Below are positions 9,309-17,806 of a stretch of DNA of 64,000 nucleotides, piece by piece (the first letter of the stretch is position 1; every line of letters begins with the position of its first letter). Made by a program: the position numbers and the translations under genes. Under the pieces are notes generated by a model. That model did no database searches and was not told the DNA's origin. It saw only the letters and a list, made by a program, of their open reading frames with translations. The DNA comes from Comamonas denitrificans. Lineage in GTDB: Bacteria; Pseudomonadota; Gammaproteobacteria; Burkholderiales; Burkholderiaceae_C. The DNA is taken from assembly GCF_017368815.1 (NCBI RefSeq), contig NZ_JAFNME010000002.1, forward strand, positions 1 through 64,000. Direction: 5' to 3'.

Positions 9309-10208
9309 TTATGCCCCGTGACCTGCGGGGCGCAGGGCCTGGGCCAAAAAGTCCATCACCACCCGCTGGCGCTGGGTGAGCAGGCGATTGCTGGGCAGCA
9401 CGGCATAAATGCCAAACGGCGGCGGGGCAAAGTCTTGCAAGATGGGCTGCAGTGTGCCGCTGGCCAGGGCCTCTTCAACGATAAAGTCCGGCTGTGTGGT
9501 CACCCCCATGCCTTGCTCGGCGGCCAAGGCCAGGGCATCGCCATTGTTGGCTTGCAGCACATAGGGCGGGGCCACCGTATGCGCTTGGCCATTGACTTGG
9601 AACAACAAGGGCCGGTTATGGGCCCGCCCGGTGTAACCCAGGCAGCGGTGGTGCAGCAAATCATCGGGGTGCTCAGGGGTGCCGTGCTGGGCCAAATACC
9701 CCGGCGAGGCGACCGTAAACAGCCGCCCTTGGCTGAGTTTGCGCGCCACGATGCCGGGGGCCAATTCGGTGCTGACACGAATGGCCAAGTCCATGGCCTC
9801 ATCGATCAAATCGCTGGTGCGGTCGTTGAAGTCCAGCGTCAGCACCATGTGCGGGTAGGCTTGGTGAAACCGCGCCAGCAGCGGGGCAATGCAGCGCACG
9901 CCAAAGCTGACCGGCACGCCCATGTGCACTTGGCCGCGCGGGGTTTGGCTGGAGGCCATGACCTCGGACTCGGCATCATCGATGGCCTGCAAAATGCGCC
10001 GACAGCGCTCTAAATACACCACCCCGGCGCTGGTCAGCGTAAGTTTGCGCGTGGTGCGGGTAATGAGCTTGACCCCCAAATGCTCTTCCAGCGCCGCAAT
10101 GCGCCGGGTGACCACCGAGCGGGCCACGCCCAATTGGTCAGCGGCGGCGGCAAAGCTGCCCAAATCGGCCACCCGGATAAAGTGTTGCATGGCATCAAAG
10201 CGGCTCAT
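9309..10208 (-). CDS. LysR-family transcriptional regulator
   Basis: A 299-residue LysR regulator: N-terminal winged helix (MSRFDAMQHFIRVADLGSF, then AAADQLGVARSVVTRRIAALE) and a type 2 periplasmic-binding-protein-like effector domain ending in a conserved Burkholderiales tail. Start ATG 10208 is chosen because the family begins here; 13 further upstream codons are possible. It is divergent from the cytochrome b561/YceI cluster with a 107-bp gap, so it is the likely regulator of that cluster, by analogy with the usual LysR layout. The effector is unknown. Confidence 0.9.
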   Translation of the reverse strand: MSRFDAMQHFIRVADLGSFAAAADQLGVARSVVTRRIAALEEHLGVKLITRTTRKLTLTSAGVVYLERCRRILQAIDDAESEVMASSQTPRGQVHMGVPVSFGVRCIAPLLARFHQAYPHMVLTLDFNDRTSDLIDEAMDLAIRVSTELAPGIVARKLSQGRLFTVASPGYLAQHGTPEHPDDLLHHRCLGYTGRAHNRPLLFQVNGQAHTVAPPYVLQANNGDALALAAEQGMGVTTQPDFIVEEALASGTLQPILQDFAPPPFGIYAVLPSNRLLTQRQRVVMDFLAQALRPAGHGA

Positions 10209-10315
10209 TGTTGCTACCCTGGCAATAAAGTTTTGGCGATTGTCCACTATTTCTTTAAAGTTGAATCCTCTATAGTTTCAACTCTTTTTAATTGTTTTCG
10301 TTGCGATCTGTGCTT

Positions 10316-10861
10316 ATGTTCCACACCCCTTCCGCCCATTACGATGCGACTGCCAAACTCTTGCATTGGCTGATGGCGCTGATGATTTTCGGCCTGCTGG
10401 GCTTGGGCTTTTACATGCAAGGCTTGCCGCTGTCGCCGCAAAAATTGCAGTTTTATTCTTGGCACAAATGGGCTGGGGTGACGGTGTTTTTCTTGGCGCT
10501 GCTGCGCCTAGTCTGGCGGGCCACCCACCAACCGCCGGCCTTGCCTGGCCACATGAGTACGCTGGAGCGTTGGGGTGCCAAGCTGGGCCATTTTGCTTTG
10601 TACGCGCTGATGGTGGCCATTCCGCTGTCGGGCTGGCTGATGAGCTCGGCCAAAGGCATCCAGACGGTATGGTTTGGCGTGCTGCCGCTGCCCGACCTGT
10701 TGGAGAAAAACAAAGAAATTGGCAATGCTTTGCAAACTTTGCACGCCGTTTTGAATCTGACGCTAATTGCCGTACTGCTGGCCCACGTTGCCGGAGCGCT
10801 TAAGCACCATTGGTTTGACAAAGACGATGTGCTCACCCGCATGCTGCCACGGCGCACGTAA
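10316..10861 (+). CDS. Cytochrome b561-family membrane protein
   Basis: A 181-residue four-helix di-haem membrane protein. Conserved haem-ligand histidines lie in LLHWLMALMIF (helix 1), YSWHKWAGV (helix 2), the third helix region and HAVLNLTLIAVLLAHV (helix 4). Such proteins oxidise or reduce quinols in the inner membrane (CybB type). The start MFHTPSAHYDATAKLLHW at 10316 fits the family; the eight upstream codons are optional. It is first in a run with two yceI genes, a conserved neighbourhood suggesting quinone or isoprenoid chemistry. Confidence 0.9.
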   Translation: MFHTPSAHYDATAKLLHWLMALMIFGLLGLGFYMQGLPLSPQKLQFYSWHKWAGVTVFFLALLRLVWRATHQPPALPGHMSTLERWGAKLGHFALYALMVAIPLSGWLMSSAKGIQTVWFGVLPLPDLLEKNKEIGNALQTLHAVLNLTLIAVLLAHVAGALKHHWFDKDDVLTRMLPRRT

Positions 10862-10921
10862 AACAGATGTTTGGGCTTTTCTCGCCCGGCCAGCGGATTC
10901 TTTTTGAACAGGATTTTTTTT

Positions 10922-11494
10922 ATGCAACCACGCCAACCACTCCGTATTGTCAGCTTGGCCTGGGCGGCCGGCCTGCTTTTTGCCACCAGCGCCCAAGCGG
11001 CCGAATACACCCAGCTGCAGCCCCAGGCCAGCAAAATCACTTTTGACTACCAACAAATGGGTGTGGGCATGCAAGGCGTGTTCAAAGCCTTTAGCGGCCA
11101 GTTGCGCTTTGACCCCGCGCATGCCGACAAAGCCAGCGCCGTGCTGGAAGTGGATTTGGCCAGCGTCGATGTCGATAACGACGAGGCCAATGACGAGCTG
11201 GCCACCAAGACCTGGTTCAACACCCCCGCCTTTCCCAAAGCCCGGTTTGAATCTACCAGCGTCAAAGCCCTGCCCACGGCCGGCGAGTACGAAGTGGTGG
11301 GCACCCTGACCATCAAAGGCCAAAAGCAAACCGTCACCGTGCCCGCCCGTTTCACGGAAAAAGCGGGCCAGGGCGTGTTTGAAGGCAAGCTGACCATTCA
11401 ACGCGGTGCTTTCTCCATTGGCGAGGGGGCGTGGAAAGCGTTTGACATCGTTGCCAATGATGTGGTGGTGCATTTCCAGCTCACTGCCAAATAA
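10922..11494 (+). CDS. YceI-family periplasmic isoprenoid-binding protein (copy 1)
   Basis: A 190-residue exported protein with a signal peptide (residues 1-25, ending SAQAA) and a YceI lipocalin-like barrel (YTQLQPQASKITFDYQQMGV onward, with GTLTIKGQKQTVTVP). YceI proteins bind polyisoprenoids such as ubiquinone-8 in the periplasm. It lies 60 bp after the cytochrome b561 gene and 53 bp before a second yceI. The two copies differ clearly in sequence, so this is an old duplication rather than a recent one. Confidence 0.9.
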   Translation: MQPRQPLRIVSLAWAAGLLFATSAQAAEYTQLQPQASKITFDYQQMGVGMQGVFKAFSGQLRFDPAHADKASAVLEVDLASVDVDNDEANDELATKTWFNTPAFPKARFESTSVKALPTAGEYEVVGTLTIKGQKQTVTVPARFTEKAGQGVFEGKLTIQRGAFSIGEGAWKAFDIVANDVVVHFQLTAK

Positions 11495-11547
11495 CCCCCT
11501 GGTTGTTTATCCCTCTCTTTTTTTGCAACCCTTTGAAAAGGAAAACC

Positions 11548-12126
11548 ATGCGTCATCTGACAAAACTGACCGCTGCCCTGTCCCTGGCTGGCGCTTTTGC
11601 AACCTCGGCCATTGCGGCCCCCGTGACTTACGCCGTCGATAGCGGCCACACTTTCCCCAACTTCTCGTACCAGCACATGGGCTTGTCGGTGCAGTTGTCA
11701 AAATTTGACAAAACCACCGGCACGGTCACCTTGGACAAAGCGGCCAAAACGGCTTCGGTGGATGTGGTGATTGACACCACCTCTGTGAACACCGGCTCGA
11801 CTGTGTTCAACGGCCACATCCAGGGCGAAGACTTTTTTGACACTGCCAAATACCCCACCGCCACTTTCAAATCGACCAAAGTGGTGTTTGAAGGCGACCA
11901 GCCCACCACCATTGAAGGTGACCTGACCATCAAAGGCATCACCAAGCCCGTGACGCTGAAGGTGACGCACTTCGCCACCAAGCTGCACCCCATGATGAAA
12001 AAAGAAGCCGTGGGTGCCAATGCCACAACCGTGATCAAGCGCTCAGACTTCAACCTGAGCAAGTACGTCCCCAACGTGGGCGACGAGGTGACCATCACCG
12101 TTGCATTGGAAGCCGTGGCCAAGTAA
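11548..12126 (+). CDS. YceI-family periplasmic isoprenoid-binding protein (copy 2)
   Basis: A 192-residue exported YceI protein: signal peptide residues 1-23 (SLAGAFATSAIA/AP), then the barrel with VDSGHTFPNFSYQHMGLSV, TVFNGHIQGEDFFDTAKYP and DLTIKGITKPVTLKV, the standard family landmarks. AAAAGGAAAACC precedes ATG 11548. It is the last gene of the b561/YceI/YceI unit and is followed by a GC-rich hairpin at 12171-12198. Confidence 0.92.
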   Translation: MRHLTKLTAALSLAGAFATSAIAAPVTYAVDSGHTFPNFSYQHMGLSVQLSKFDKTTGTVTLDKAAKTASVDVVIDTTSVNTGSTVFNGHIQGEDFFDTAKYPTATFKSTKVVFEGDQPTTIEGDLTIKGITKPVTLKVTHFATKLHPMMKKEAVGANATTVIKRSDFNLSKYVPNVGDEVTITVALEAVAK

Positions 12127-12170
12127 GCACGGACTTGATTTTCAGGGCGTAACCACACGCCCTGTCTGGC

Positions 12171-12203
12171 GGGCGCGGCTCTGCAAAGGGCCGCGCCCGT
12201 TTG
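12171..12203 (+). terminator. GC-rich hairpin after the yceI pair
   Basis: GGGCGCGGC (12171-12179) pairs with GCCGCGCCC (12190-12198) and is followed only by GTTTGCGTT, a poor T-tract. It is probably a weak intrinsic terminator; the rest of the 193-bp gap (to 12319) presumably contains the permease promoter but I see no clear boxes. Confidence 0.5.
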
Positions 12204-12319
12204 CGTTCAGACCGTTGCGTTCAGAAAGATTGGGGAACCCAGGGCCACCCCGTGGCACAGTCCCAAAAAGTGCATCTGCCGGTTTAATATCGCGCCACTT
12301 TTTTTCAAGGATGAATGCA

Positions 12320-13612
12320 ATGGGCCTGTTTACCTGGTCAGAAAAACCTTCCTCGGCACTGCAGGGCGGTGGGGTCATCGGCCCCGATGAGCGCCTGCCC
12401 TGGGCACAAACCGGCCTGATGGGCGTGCAGCACGTCATCGCCATGTTTGGCTCCACCGTGCTGGCCCCGATCCTGATGGGGTTTGACCCCAATCTGGCCG
12501 TGCTGATGAGCGGCATCGGTACGCTAATTTTCTTTTTGATCACCGGCGGCAAAGTGCCCAGCTACCTGGGCTCGTCGTTTGCCTTTATTGGCGTGGTGAT
12601 TGCCGCCACCGGCTACGCAGGCCAGGGGGCCAACGCCAATATCGGCCTGGCGCTGGGCGGCATCATTGCCTGCGGCGCGGTCTATACCTTGGTGGGGCTG
12701 CTGGTGCAGGCCATCGGCACCGGTTGGATTGAAAAACTCATGCCGCCGGTGGTGACGGGCGCTGTCGTGGCCATCATTGGCCTGAACTTGGCAGCCATTC
12801 CCATTAAAAACATGGCCGCCAACAACTTCGAGGCCTGGATGCAGGCCATGACCTTCACCTGCGTGGCGCTGGTGGCCGTGTTTACGCGCGGCATGCTGCA
12901 GCGGCTGTTGATCTTGCTGGGGCTGATTGTTGCCAGCCTGCTCTACGCCGTGTTCACCAACGGCCTGGGCTGGGGCAAACCGGTGGACATGGGCGGTGTC
13001 ATTGCCGCCCCGTGGCTGGGCTTGCCCAGCCTGCATACACCGGTGTTCAGCGCCAACGCCATGCTGCTCATCGTGCCGGTGGTAATCATCCTGGTGGCCG
13101 AGAACCTGGGTCACATCAAGGCCGTCACCGCCATGACGGGCAAAAACCTCGACCAGTACATGGGCCGCGCCTTCATCGGCGATGGCATCGCCACCATGGT
13201 CAGCGGTGCGGGCGGTGGCACCGGCGTGACCACCTATGCCGAAAACATCGGCGTGATGGCGGCCACGCGCATCTATTCCACCGCCGTGTTCTTGGTAGCG
13301 GCCCTGCTGGCGCTGCTGCTGGGCTTTTCGCCCAAGTTTGGGGCGCTGATCCAGGCCATTCCGCTGCCGGTGATGGGCGGGGTCTCCATTGTCGTCTTCG
13401 GCCTGATCGCCGTCGCTGGGGCCCGCATCTGGGTGGACAACCGGGTGAATTTTTCCGACACCAAAAACCTCGTCGTCGCCGCCATCACGCTGATTCTGGG
13501 CACCGGGGAGTTCACGCTGAAATTTGGCGACTTCGCCCTGGGCGGCATCGGCACGGCAACCTTCGGGGCGATCATCCTGCATTGGCTGCTGTCACGCGGG
13601 CGTGCAGTTTGA
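12320..13612 (+). CDS. NCS2-family nucleobase (uracil/xanthine type) permease
   Basis: A 430-residue polytopic membrane protein with 12-14 hydrophobic segments. NCS2 landmarks are visible: GVQHVIAMFGSTVLAPIL (TM1 with conserved QH), VAENLGHIKAVTAMTGK (the E-N-x-G-H element of UraA-like proteins) and GDGIATMVSGAGGGTGVTTYAEN (motif with G-x-x-T and E). UraA/RutG-type specificity is more likely than xanthine, from the VAENLGH element. ATG 12320 is preferred because AAGGATG is correctly spaced; ATG 12311 is possible. It is the last core gene before the restriction island. Confidence 0.88.
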   Translation: MGLFTWSEKPSSALQGGGVIGPDERLPWAQTGLMGVQHVIAMFGSTVLAPILMGFDPNLAVLMSGIGTLIFFLITGGKVPSYLGSSFAFIGVVIAATGYAGQGANANIGLALGGIIACGAVYTLVGLLVQAIGTGWIEKLMPPVVTGAVVAIIGLNLAAIPIKNMAANNFEAWMQAMTFTCVALVAVFTRGMLQRLLILLGLIVASLLYAVFTNGLGWGKPVDMGGVIAAPWLGLPSLHTPVFSANAMLLIVPVVIILVAENLGHIKAVTAMTGKNLDQYMGRAFIGDGIATMVSGAGGGTGVTTYAENIGVMAATRIYSTAVFLVAALLALLLGFSPKFGALIQAIPLPVMGGVSIVVFGLIAVAGARIWVDNRVNFSDTKNLVVAAITLILGTGEFTLKFGDFALGGIGTATFGAIILHWLLSRGRAV

Positions 13613-13646
13613 ACGCACGGTAAACAAAATCACCGGCCCATAATCT

Positions 13647-13678
13647 GCGTTGCAGCGCCGTGCAGTCACTGCAACGCA
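13647..13678. repeat. Inverted repeat after the permease gene
   Basis: GCGTTGCAG and CTGCAACGC form a nine-base inverted repeat separated by 13 bases. It lies between the permease and the terminator that precedes hsdR; it could be a weak transcript-end hairpin or an island-boundary structure. Confidence 0.4.
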
Positions 13679-13696
13679 CTAACACCCCACACCTCT

Positions 13697-13738
13697 AGAC
13701 AAGGCAGCACCTTTCATGGTGCTCTGCCTTGTCTTTTG
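13697..13738 (+). terminator. Strong intrinsic terminator upstream of hsdR
   Basis: AGACAAGGCAG (13697-13707) pairs with CTGCCTTGTCT (13724-13734), extended by an inner CACC/GGTG, and is followed by TTTT. It ends 16 bp before the hsdR start, so hsdR transcription either starts within the hairpin region or depends on read-through. Confidence 0.75.
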
Positions 13739-13753
13739 TAAACCTAGCCAGCC

Positions 13754-16700
13754 ATGCCCACTTATTCCTCTGCCCCCCCTCAAGCCAGGCTGACCGTTCG
13801 GGAGCAGCAGGTCGAGTACGGCCTGCTTGACAAGCTCACGCAGCTCAAATACACACCCCGCCTCGACATCCGCGACCGCGCCGCGCTGGAGCGCAACTTC
13901 CGCCAGAAGTTCGAGGAGCTCAACCGCGTCCACCTCACCGACACCGAATTCCAGCGCCTGCTGGAAAAAATCACCACCCCCGACGTATTCACTGCCGCTC
14001 GCGCCTTGCGCGAGATGGACAGCTTTGAGCGTGACGATGGCACGCCACTGAACTACACCCTGGTCAACATCAAGGACTGGTGCAAGAACAGCTTCGAGGT
14101 GGTGAGCCAGTTGCGCATCAACACAGACAACAGCCACCAGCGCTACGACGTGATCCTGCTCATCAACGGCGTACCCGTCGTGCAGATCGAGCTGAAAACC
14201 CTCACCGTCAGCTCGCGCCGGGCCATGCAGCAGATAGTCGAATACAAGAGCGACCCCGGCAACGGCTACGGCAAAACGCTGCTGTGCTTCATCCAGCTCT
14301 TTATCGTCAGCAATCAGACCCACACTTGGTACTTCGCCAATAACAACGCCCGGCACTTCAGCTTCAATGCCGACGAGCGCTTTCTGCCCGTCTACCAATG
14401 GGCCAGCGAAGACAACAAGAAGATCACCCACCTGGGCCAGTTCGCCGACAAATTCCTCGCCAAGTGCACGCTGGGCGAGATGATCAGCCGCTACATGGTG
14501 CGCGTGGCCAGTGAGCAAAAGCTGCTGATGATGCGCCCCTACCAGATCTATGCCGTCAAGGCCATCGTGGACTGTATCCACAACAACTGCGGCAACGGCT
14601 ACATCTGGCACACCACCGGCAGTGGCAAGACGCTCACCTCGTTCAAGGCCTCCACCCTGCTCAAGGACAACCCCGACGTGGAGAAATGCCTGTTCGTCGT
14701 GGATCGCAAAGACCTCGACCGCCAGACCCGCGAGGAATTCAACCGCTTCCAGGAAGGATGCGTCGAGGAAAACACCAACACCGAAACCCTGGTGCGCCGT
14801 CTGCTATCCGACGACTATGCCGACAAGGTCATCGTCACCACCATCCAGAAGCTCGGTCTGGCGCTCGACGGCGGCAGCAAACGCAACTACAAGGCGCGCC
14901 TGGAACCGTTGCGGGGTAAGCGCATGGTGTTCATCTTCGACGAATGCCACCGCTCGCAATTCGGCGAGAACCACCAGGCCATCAAGGAGTTTTTCCCCAA
15001 GGCCCAGCTCTTTGGCTTCACCGGTACGCCCATCTTTGACGAGAACGCCGCCAGCAAGCAGTTCGAGGGCGAGCAGGGCCGGTTCAGGACAACGGCTGAC
15101 CTGTTTGAGCGCCAGTTGCACGCCTACACCATCACCCACGCCATCGAAGACAAGAACGTCCTGCAATTTCGCATCGACTACTACAAACCCGAGGGCAAGC
15201 ACTCGCCCCAACCCGGCGAAGGCTTGAAGAAGGAAAAGGTCATCGAAACTATCCTTGCCAAACACGATGCCAGCACTGCCGAGCGCAAATTCAACGCCGT
15301 GCTGGCGACGCAAAGCATCAACGAAGCCATCGAGTACTTCGACAAGTTCAAGGCCATCCAGGCCCAGCGGCGCAGCGATGACCCGGATTTCACGCCCCTG
15401 AACATTGCCTGCGTGTTCTCGCCCCCCGCCGAAGGCGACAAGGACGTGCAGCAAATCCAGGAAGACCTGCCGCAAGAAAAAGCCGACAACCAGCAAGACC
15501 CCGAGGGCAAGAAAGCTGCGCTCACGCGCATCGTGGACGATTACAACGCCCTGTACGGCACGAACCACCGCATCAGCGAGTTCGACCTGTATTACCAGGA
15601 CGTGCAAAAGCGCATCAAGGATCAGCAATACCCCAACGCCGACCTGCCGCACGCGCAGAAGATCGACATCACCATCGTGGTGGACATGCTGCTCACCGGC
15701 TTCGACTCCAAGTACTTCAACACCCTGTACGTGGACAAGCGGCTCAAATACCACGGGCTGATCCAGGCGTTCTCGCGCACCAACCGCGTGCTCAACGACA
15801 CCAAACCCAACGGAAACATTCACGACTTTCGCCAGCAACAGGCCGCTGTGGATCAAGCCATTGCCACCTTCTCGGGCGAGCAAACTGATCGGGCACGCCA
15901 AATCTGGCTCGTCGATCCCGCGCCCAAGGTTATTGAGCAACTGCAAACCGCCGCCGCGCAATTGCAAACCTTCATGCAGTCGCACGGCCTGGCTTGTGCG
16001 CCCGAAGAGGTGCCCAACCTCAAGGGCGACAAGGCCCGCAGCGAGTTCATCAACTGCTTCAAGGCGGTGCAAAAGCTCAAGACACAGCTCGACCAATACA
16101 CTGACTTGAGCGACGAGCAAAAAACTGCCATTGCGCAGATCGTGCCGCCTGACCAGTTGCAAGGCTTCAAGGGTGCCTACCTGGAAACCGCTAGCGAACT
16201 CAAGCGCCAGCAGGACAAGCAAGGCGACAGCGCGCCGCCCGAAGTGCAGCAACTCGACTTCGAGTTCGTGCTGTTCGCCAGCGCCGTCATCGACTACGAC
16301 TACATCATGGGCCTGATCGCCCGCATGACCCAGCAGTCGCCCGGCAAGGTCACGATGCGGCGCGAGGAGTTGATCCGCCTGATCCAGTCCGATGCCAAAT
16401 TCATCGATGAGCGCGAAGACATTGCCGAATACATCCGCAGCCTGCCCACTGACCAGCCGTTGAGTGAAAAAGAAATCCGCGCCGGTTACGAGCAGTTCAA
16501 GGACGAGAAAAAGGGCCGCGAACTGGCCGATATGGCTGCCAAACACGGGCTGGCGCTGGATACGCTGCAAGCCTTCGTCGATCAAGTGCTGCGTCGCCGC
16601 ATCTTCGATGGCGAACGCCTGAGCGACCTGATGACCCCACTGGGTCTGGGCTGGAGGGCGCGTACGCAGAAGGAGCTGGCGCTGGTGGAAGAGCTGGGGC

Positions 16701-16762
16701 CGCTGTTGCACCGGCTGGCGCAGGGGCAGAAGATTTCGGGGCTGGATGCTTATGAGCAATGA
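13754..16762 (+). CDS. hsdR: Type I restriction enzyme, restriction/translocase subunit HsdR
   Basis: A 1002-residue motor and nuclease subunit that translocates DNA and cuts away from the recognition site. The N-terminal nuclease shows D132, E146 and K148 (RYDVILLIN ... VQIELKT), the same spacing as EcoR124I. Helicase motifs follow: TTGSGKT at 287-293, DECH at 396-399, FTGTP at 422-426 and QAFSRTNRVLND. The C-terminal helical domain binds the methylase core. Length and motifs fit the type IC group. It is first in the locus, whereas most loci put hsdR last. Its final 24 codons recur at 17722-17793. Confidence 0.96.
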   Translation: MPTYSSAPPQARLTVREQQVEYGLLDKLTQLKYTPRLDIRDRAALERNFRQKFEELNRVHLTDTEFQRLLEKITTPDVFTAARALREMDSFERDDGTPLNYTLVNIKDWCKNSFEVVSQLRINTDNSHQRYDVILLINGVPVVQIELKTLTVSSRRAMQQIVEYKSDPGNGYGKTLLCFIQLFIVSNQTHTWYFANNNARHFSFNADERFLPVYQWASEDNKKITHLGQFADKFLAKCTLGEMISRYMVRVASEQKLLMMRPYQIYAVKAIVDCIHNNCGNGYIWHTTGSGKTLTSFKASTLLKDNPDVEKCLFVVDRKDLDRQTREEFNRFQEGCVEENTNTETLVRRLLSDDYADKVIVTTIQKLGLALDGGSKRNYKARLEPLRGKRMVFIFDECHRSQFGENHQAIKEFFPKAQLFGFTGTPIFDENAASKQFEGEQGRFRTTADLFERQLHAYTITHAIEDKNVLQFRIDYYKPEGKHSPQPGEGLKKEKVIETILAKHDASTAERKFNAVLATQSINEAIEYFDKFKAIQAQRRSDDPDFTPLNIACVFSPPAEGDKDVQQIQEDLPQEKADNQQDPEGKKAALTRIVDDYNALYGTNHRISEFDLYYQDVQKRIKDQQYPNADLPHAQKIDITIVVDMLLTGFDSKYFNTLYVDKRLKYHGLIQAFSRTNRVLNDTKPNGNIHDFRQQQAAVDQAIATFSGEQTDRARQIWLVDPAPKVIEQLQTAAAQLQTFMQSHGLACAPEEVPNLKGDKARSEFINCFKAVQKLKTQLDQYTDLSDEQKTAIAQIVPPDQLQGFKGAYLETASELKRQQDKQGDSAPPEVQQLDFEFVLFASAVIDYDYIMGLIARMTQQSPGKVTMRREELIRLIQSDAKFIDEREDIAEYIRSLPTDQPLSEKEIRAGYEQFKDEKKGRELADMAAKHGLALDTLQAFVDQVLRRRIFDGERLSDLMTPLGLGWRARTQKELALVEELGPLLHRLAQGQKISGLDAYEQ

Positions 16763-16787
16763 ATCGGTAGAGCTGAAAACTTCTTTT

Positions 16788-16822
16788 TTGATAGCTTTTT
16801 ACGCTTGCTAGATAAGCGTTAA
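16788..16822. repeat. Intergenic hairpin repeat, copy 3 (inside the R-M locus)
   Basis: TGATAGCTTTTTACGCTTGC followed by AAGCGTTAAA gives a short version of the dispersed hairpin (ACGCTT 16801-16806 with AAGCGT 16814-16819). It lies 26 bp after hsdR and before dinD. Confidence 0.5.
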
Positions 16823-16868
16823 AGGTCAATTTAACTGATATTTTTCTGAGAGGAAGAGCAACACCATC

Positions 16869-17717
16869 ATGGAACCACAACAGATTCAAACCTTGACGAC
16901 CACCTTCGAGGGCCACGCCCAGCGCACCGAAAGCGGCGTTGAATACTGGCTGGCACGCGACCTGCAACACCTCTTGGGCTACGGCAAGTGGGACAACTTT
17001 CAGGGCGTGCTCTCCAAGGCCAAGACAGCCTGCGAACTGTCTGGCCATGCCATCGCCGATCATTTTGCCGACGTCGGGAAAATGATCGAACTCGGCAAGG
17101 GCGGGCAGCGCGAGATCGACGACGTGATGCTCACCCGCTATGCCTGCTACCTCGTGGCCCAGAACGGCGACCCGAAGAAACAGCCCATCGCCTTCGCGCA
17201 AACCTATTTCGCCGTGCAGACCCGCAAGGCCGAACTGATCGAGCAGCGCCTACTGGAAACCGAGCGGGTGCAGGCACGCAAAAAACTCTCGGCCACCGAA
17301 AAAGAGCTGTCGAACGTCATCTACGAACAGACTGGCGGTAACCAGAACTTCGCCCTGATCCGCAGCAAGGGCGACCATGCCCTGTTCGGCAAAAGCACCC
17401 AGGCCATGAAAGCCCAATGGCAAGTGCCTGACAGTCGCCCGCTGGCGGACTTTGCGCCCACCATCGTCCTCAAGGCCAAGGACTTCGCCGCTGAAATCAC
17501 CATCCACAACGCCCGCGCGCACCAAATGGGTAGCGAGCCAGCCATCTCCCGCGAGCACGTCACCAACAACGAGGCGGTGCGAAAAACCCTGCTGAGTCGC
17601 GGTATCCGCCCGGAAAGCCTGCCACCGGCAGAGGATGTGAAGAAAGTGGAGCGGCGGCTGGCGTCGGCGGAGAAGAAATCGGTGCAGAAACCTGAAAAGC
17701 TAAAAGGCGATGAATAA
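16869..17717 (+). CDS. dinD: DinD-family DNA-damage-inducible protein
   Basis: A 282-residue protein matching the DinD family ([72 protein letters not shown]). E. coli DinD is about the same length, is SOS-induced and disassembles RecA filaments. GAGAGGAAGAGC precedes ATG 16869. I looked for a LexA box (CTG-N10-CAG) in 16763-16868 and saw none that is convincing. The gene sits between hsdR and hsdS, splitting the normal pair, and is followed by a copy of the hsdR 3' end. Its role in restriction is not established. Confidence 0.88.
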   Translation: MEPQQIQTLTTTFEGHAQRTESGVEYWLARDLQHLLGYGKWDNFQGVLSKAKTACELSGHAIADHFADVGKMIELGKGGQREIDDVMLTRYACYLVAQNGDPKKQPIAFAQTYFAVQTRKAELIEQRLLETERVQARKKLSATEKELSNVIYEQTGGNQNFALIRSKGDHALFGKSTQAMKAQWQVPDSRPLADFAPTIVLKAKDFAAEITIHNARAHQMGSEPAISREHVTNNEAVRKTLLSRGIRPESLPPAEDVKKVERRLASAEKKSVQKPEKLKGDE

Positions 17718-17793
17718 AGCAGAGCTGGGGCCGCTGCTGCATCGGCTGGCGCAGGGGCATGAGATTTCGGGGTTGAGTGCGTATGAGGAATGA
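17710..17793 (+). pseudogene. Duplicated hsdR 3'-end remnant (27 codons)
   Basis: An open frame from ATG 17710 encodes [16 protein letters not shown]... ending AYEE-stop. From 17722 to 17793 it matches the last 72 bp of hsdR (16691-16762) at 63 of 72 positions by my count, in the same frame with the same stop. It overlaps the end of dinD by eight bases. It is best read as the leftover end of an hsdR copy next to hsdS, left when the dinD segment was inserted or recombined. Confidence 0.8.
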
Positions 17794-17806
17794 AGACGTA
17801 AGTGCA

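Noticed and set aside
14804-16759. 651-codon antisense frame inside hsdR
   Set aside because: The sense frame is a complete HsdR with all motifs; the antisense frame reflects GC-rich third codon positions.
16763-16868. LexA (SOS) box before dinD
   Set aside because: I found no CTG-N10-CAG element with the expected AT core; the closest stretch lacks the right half.
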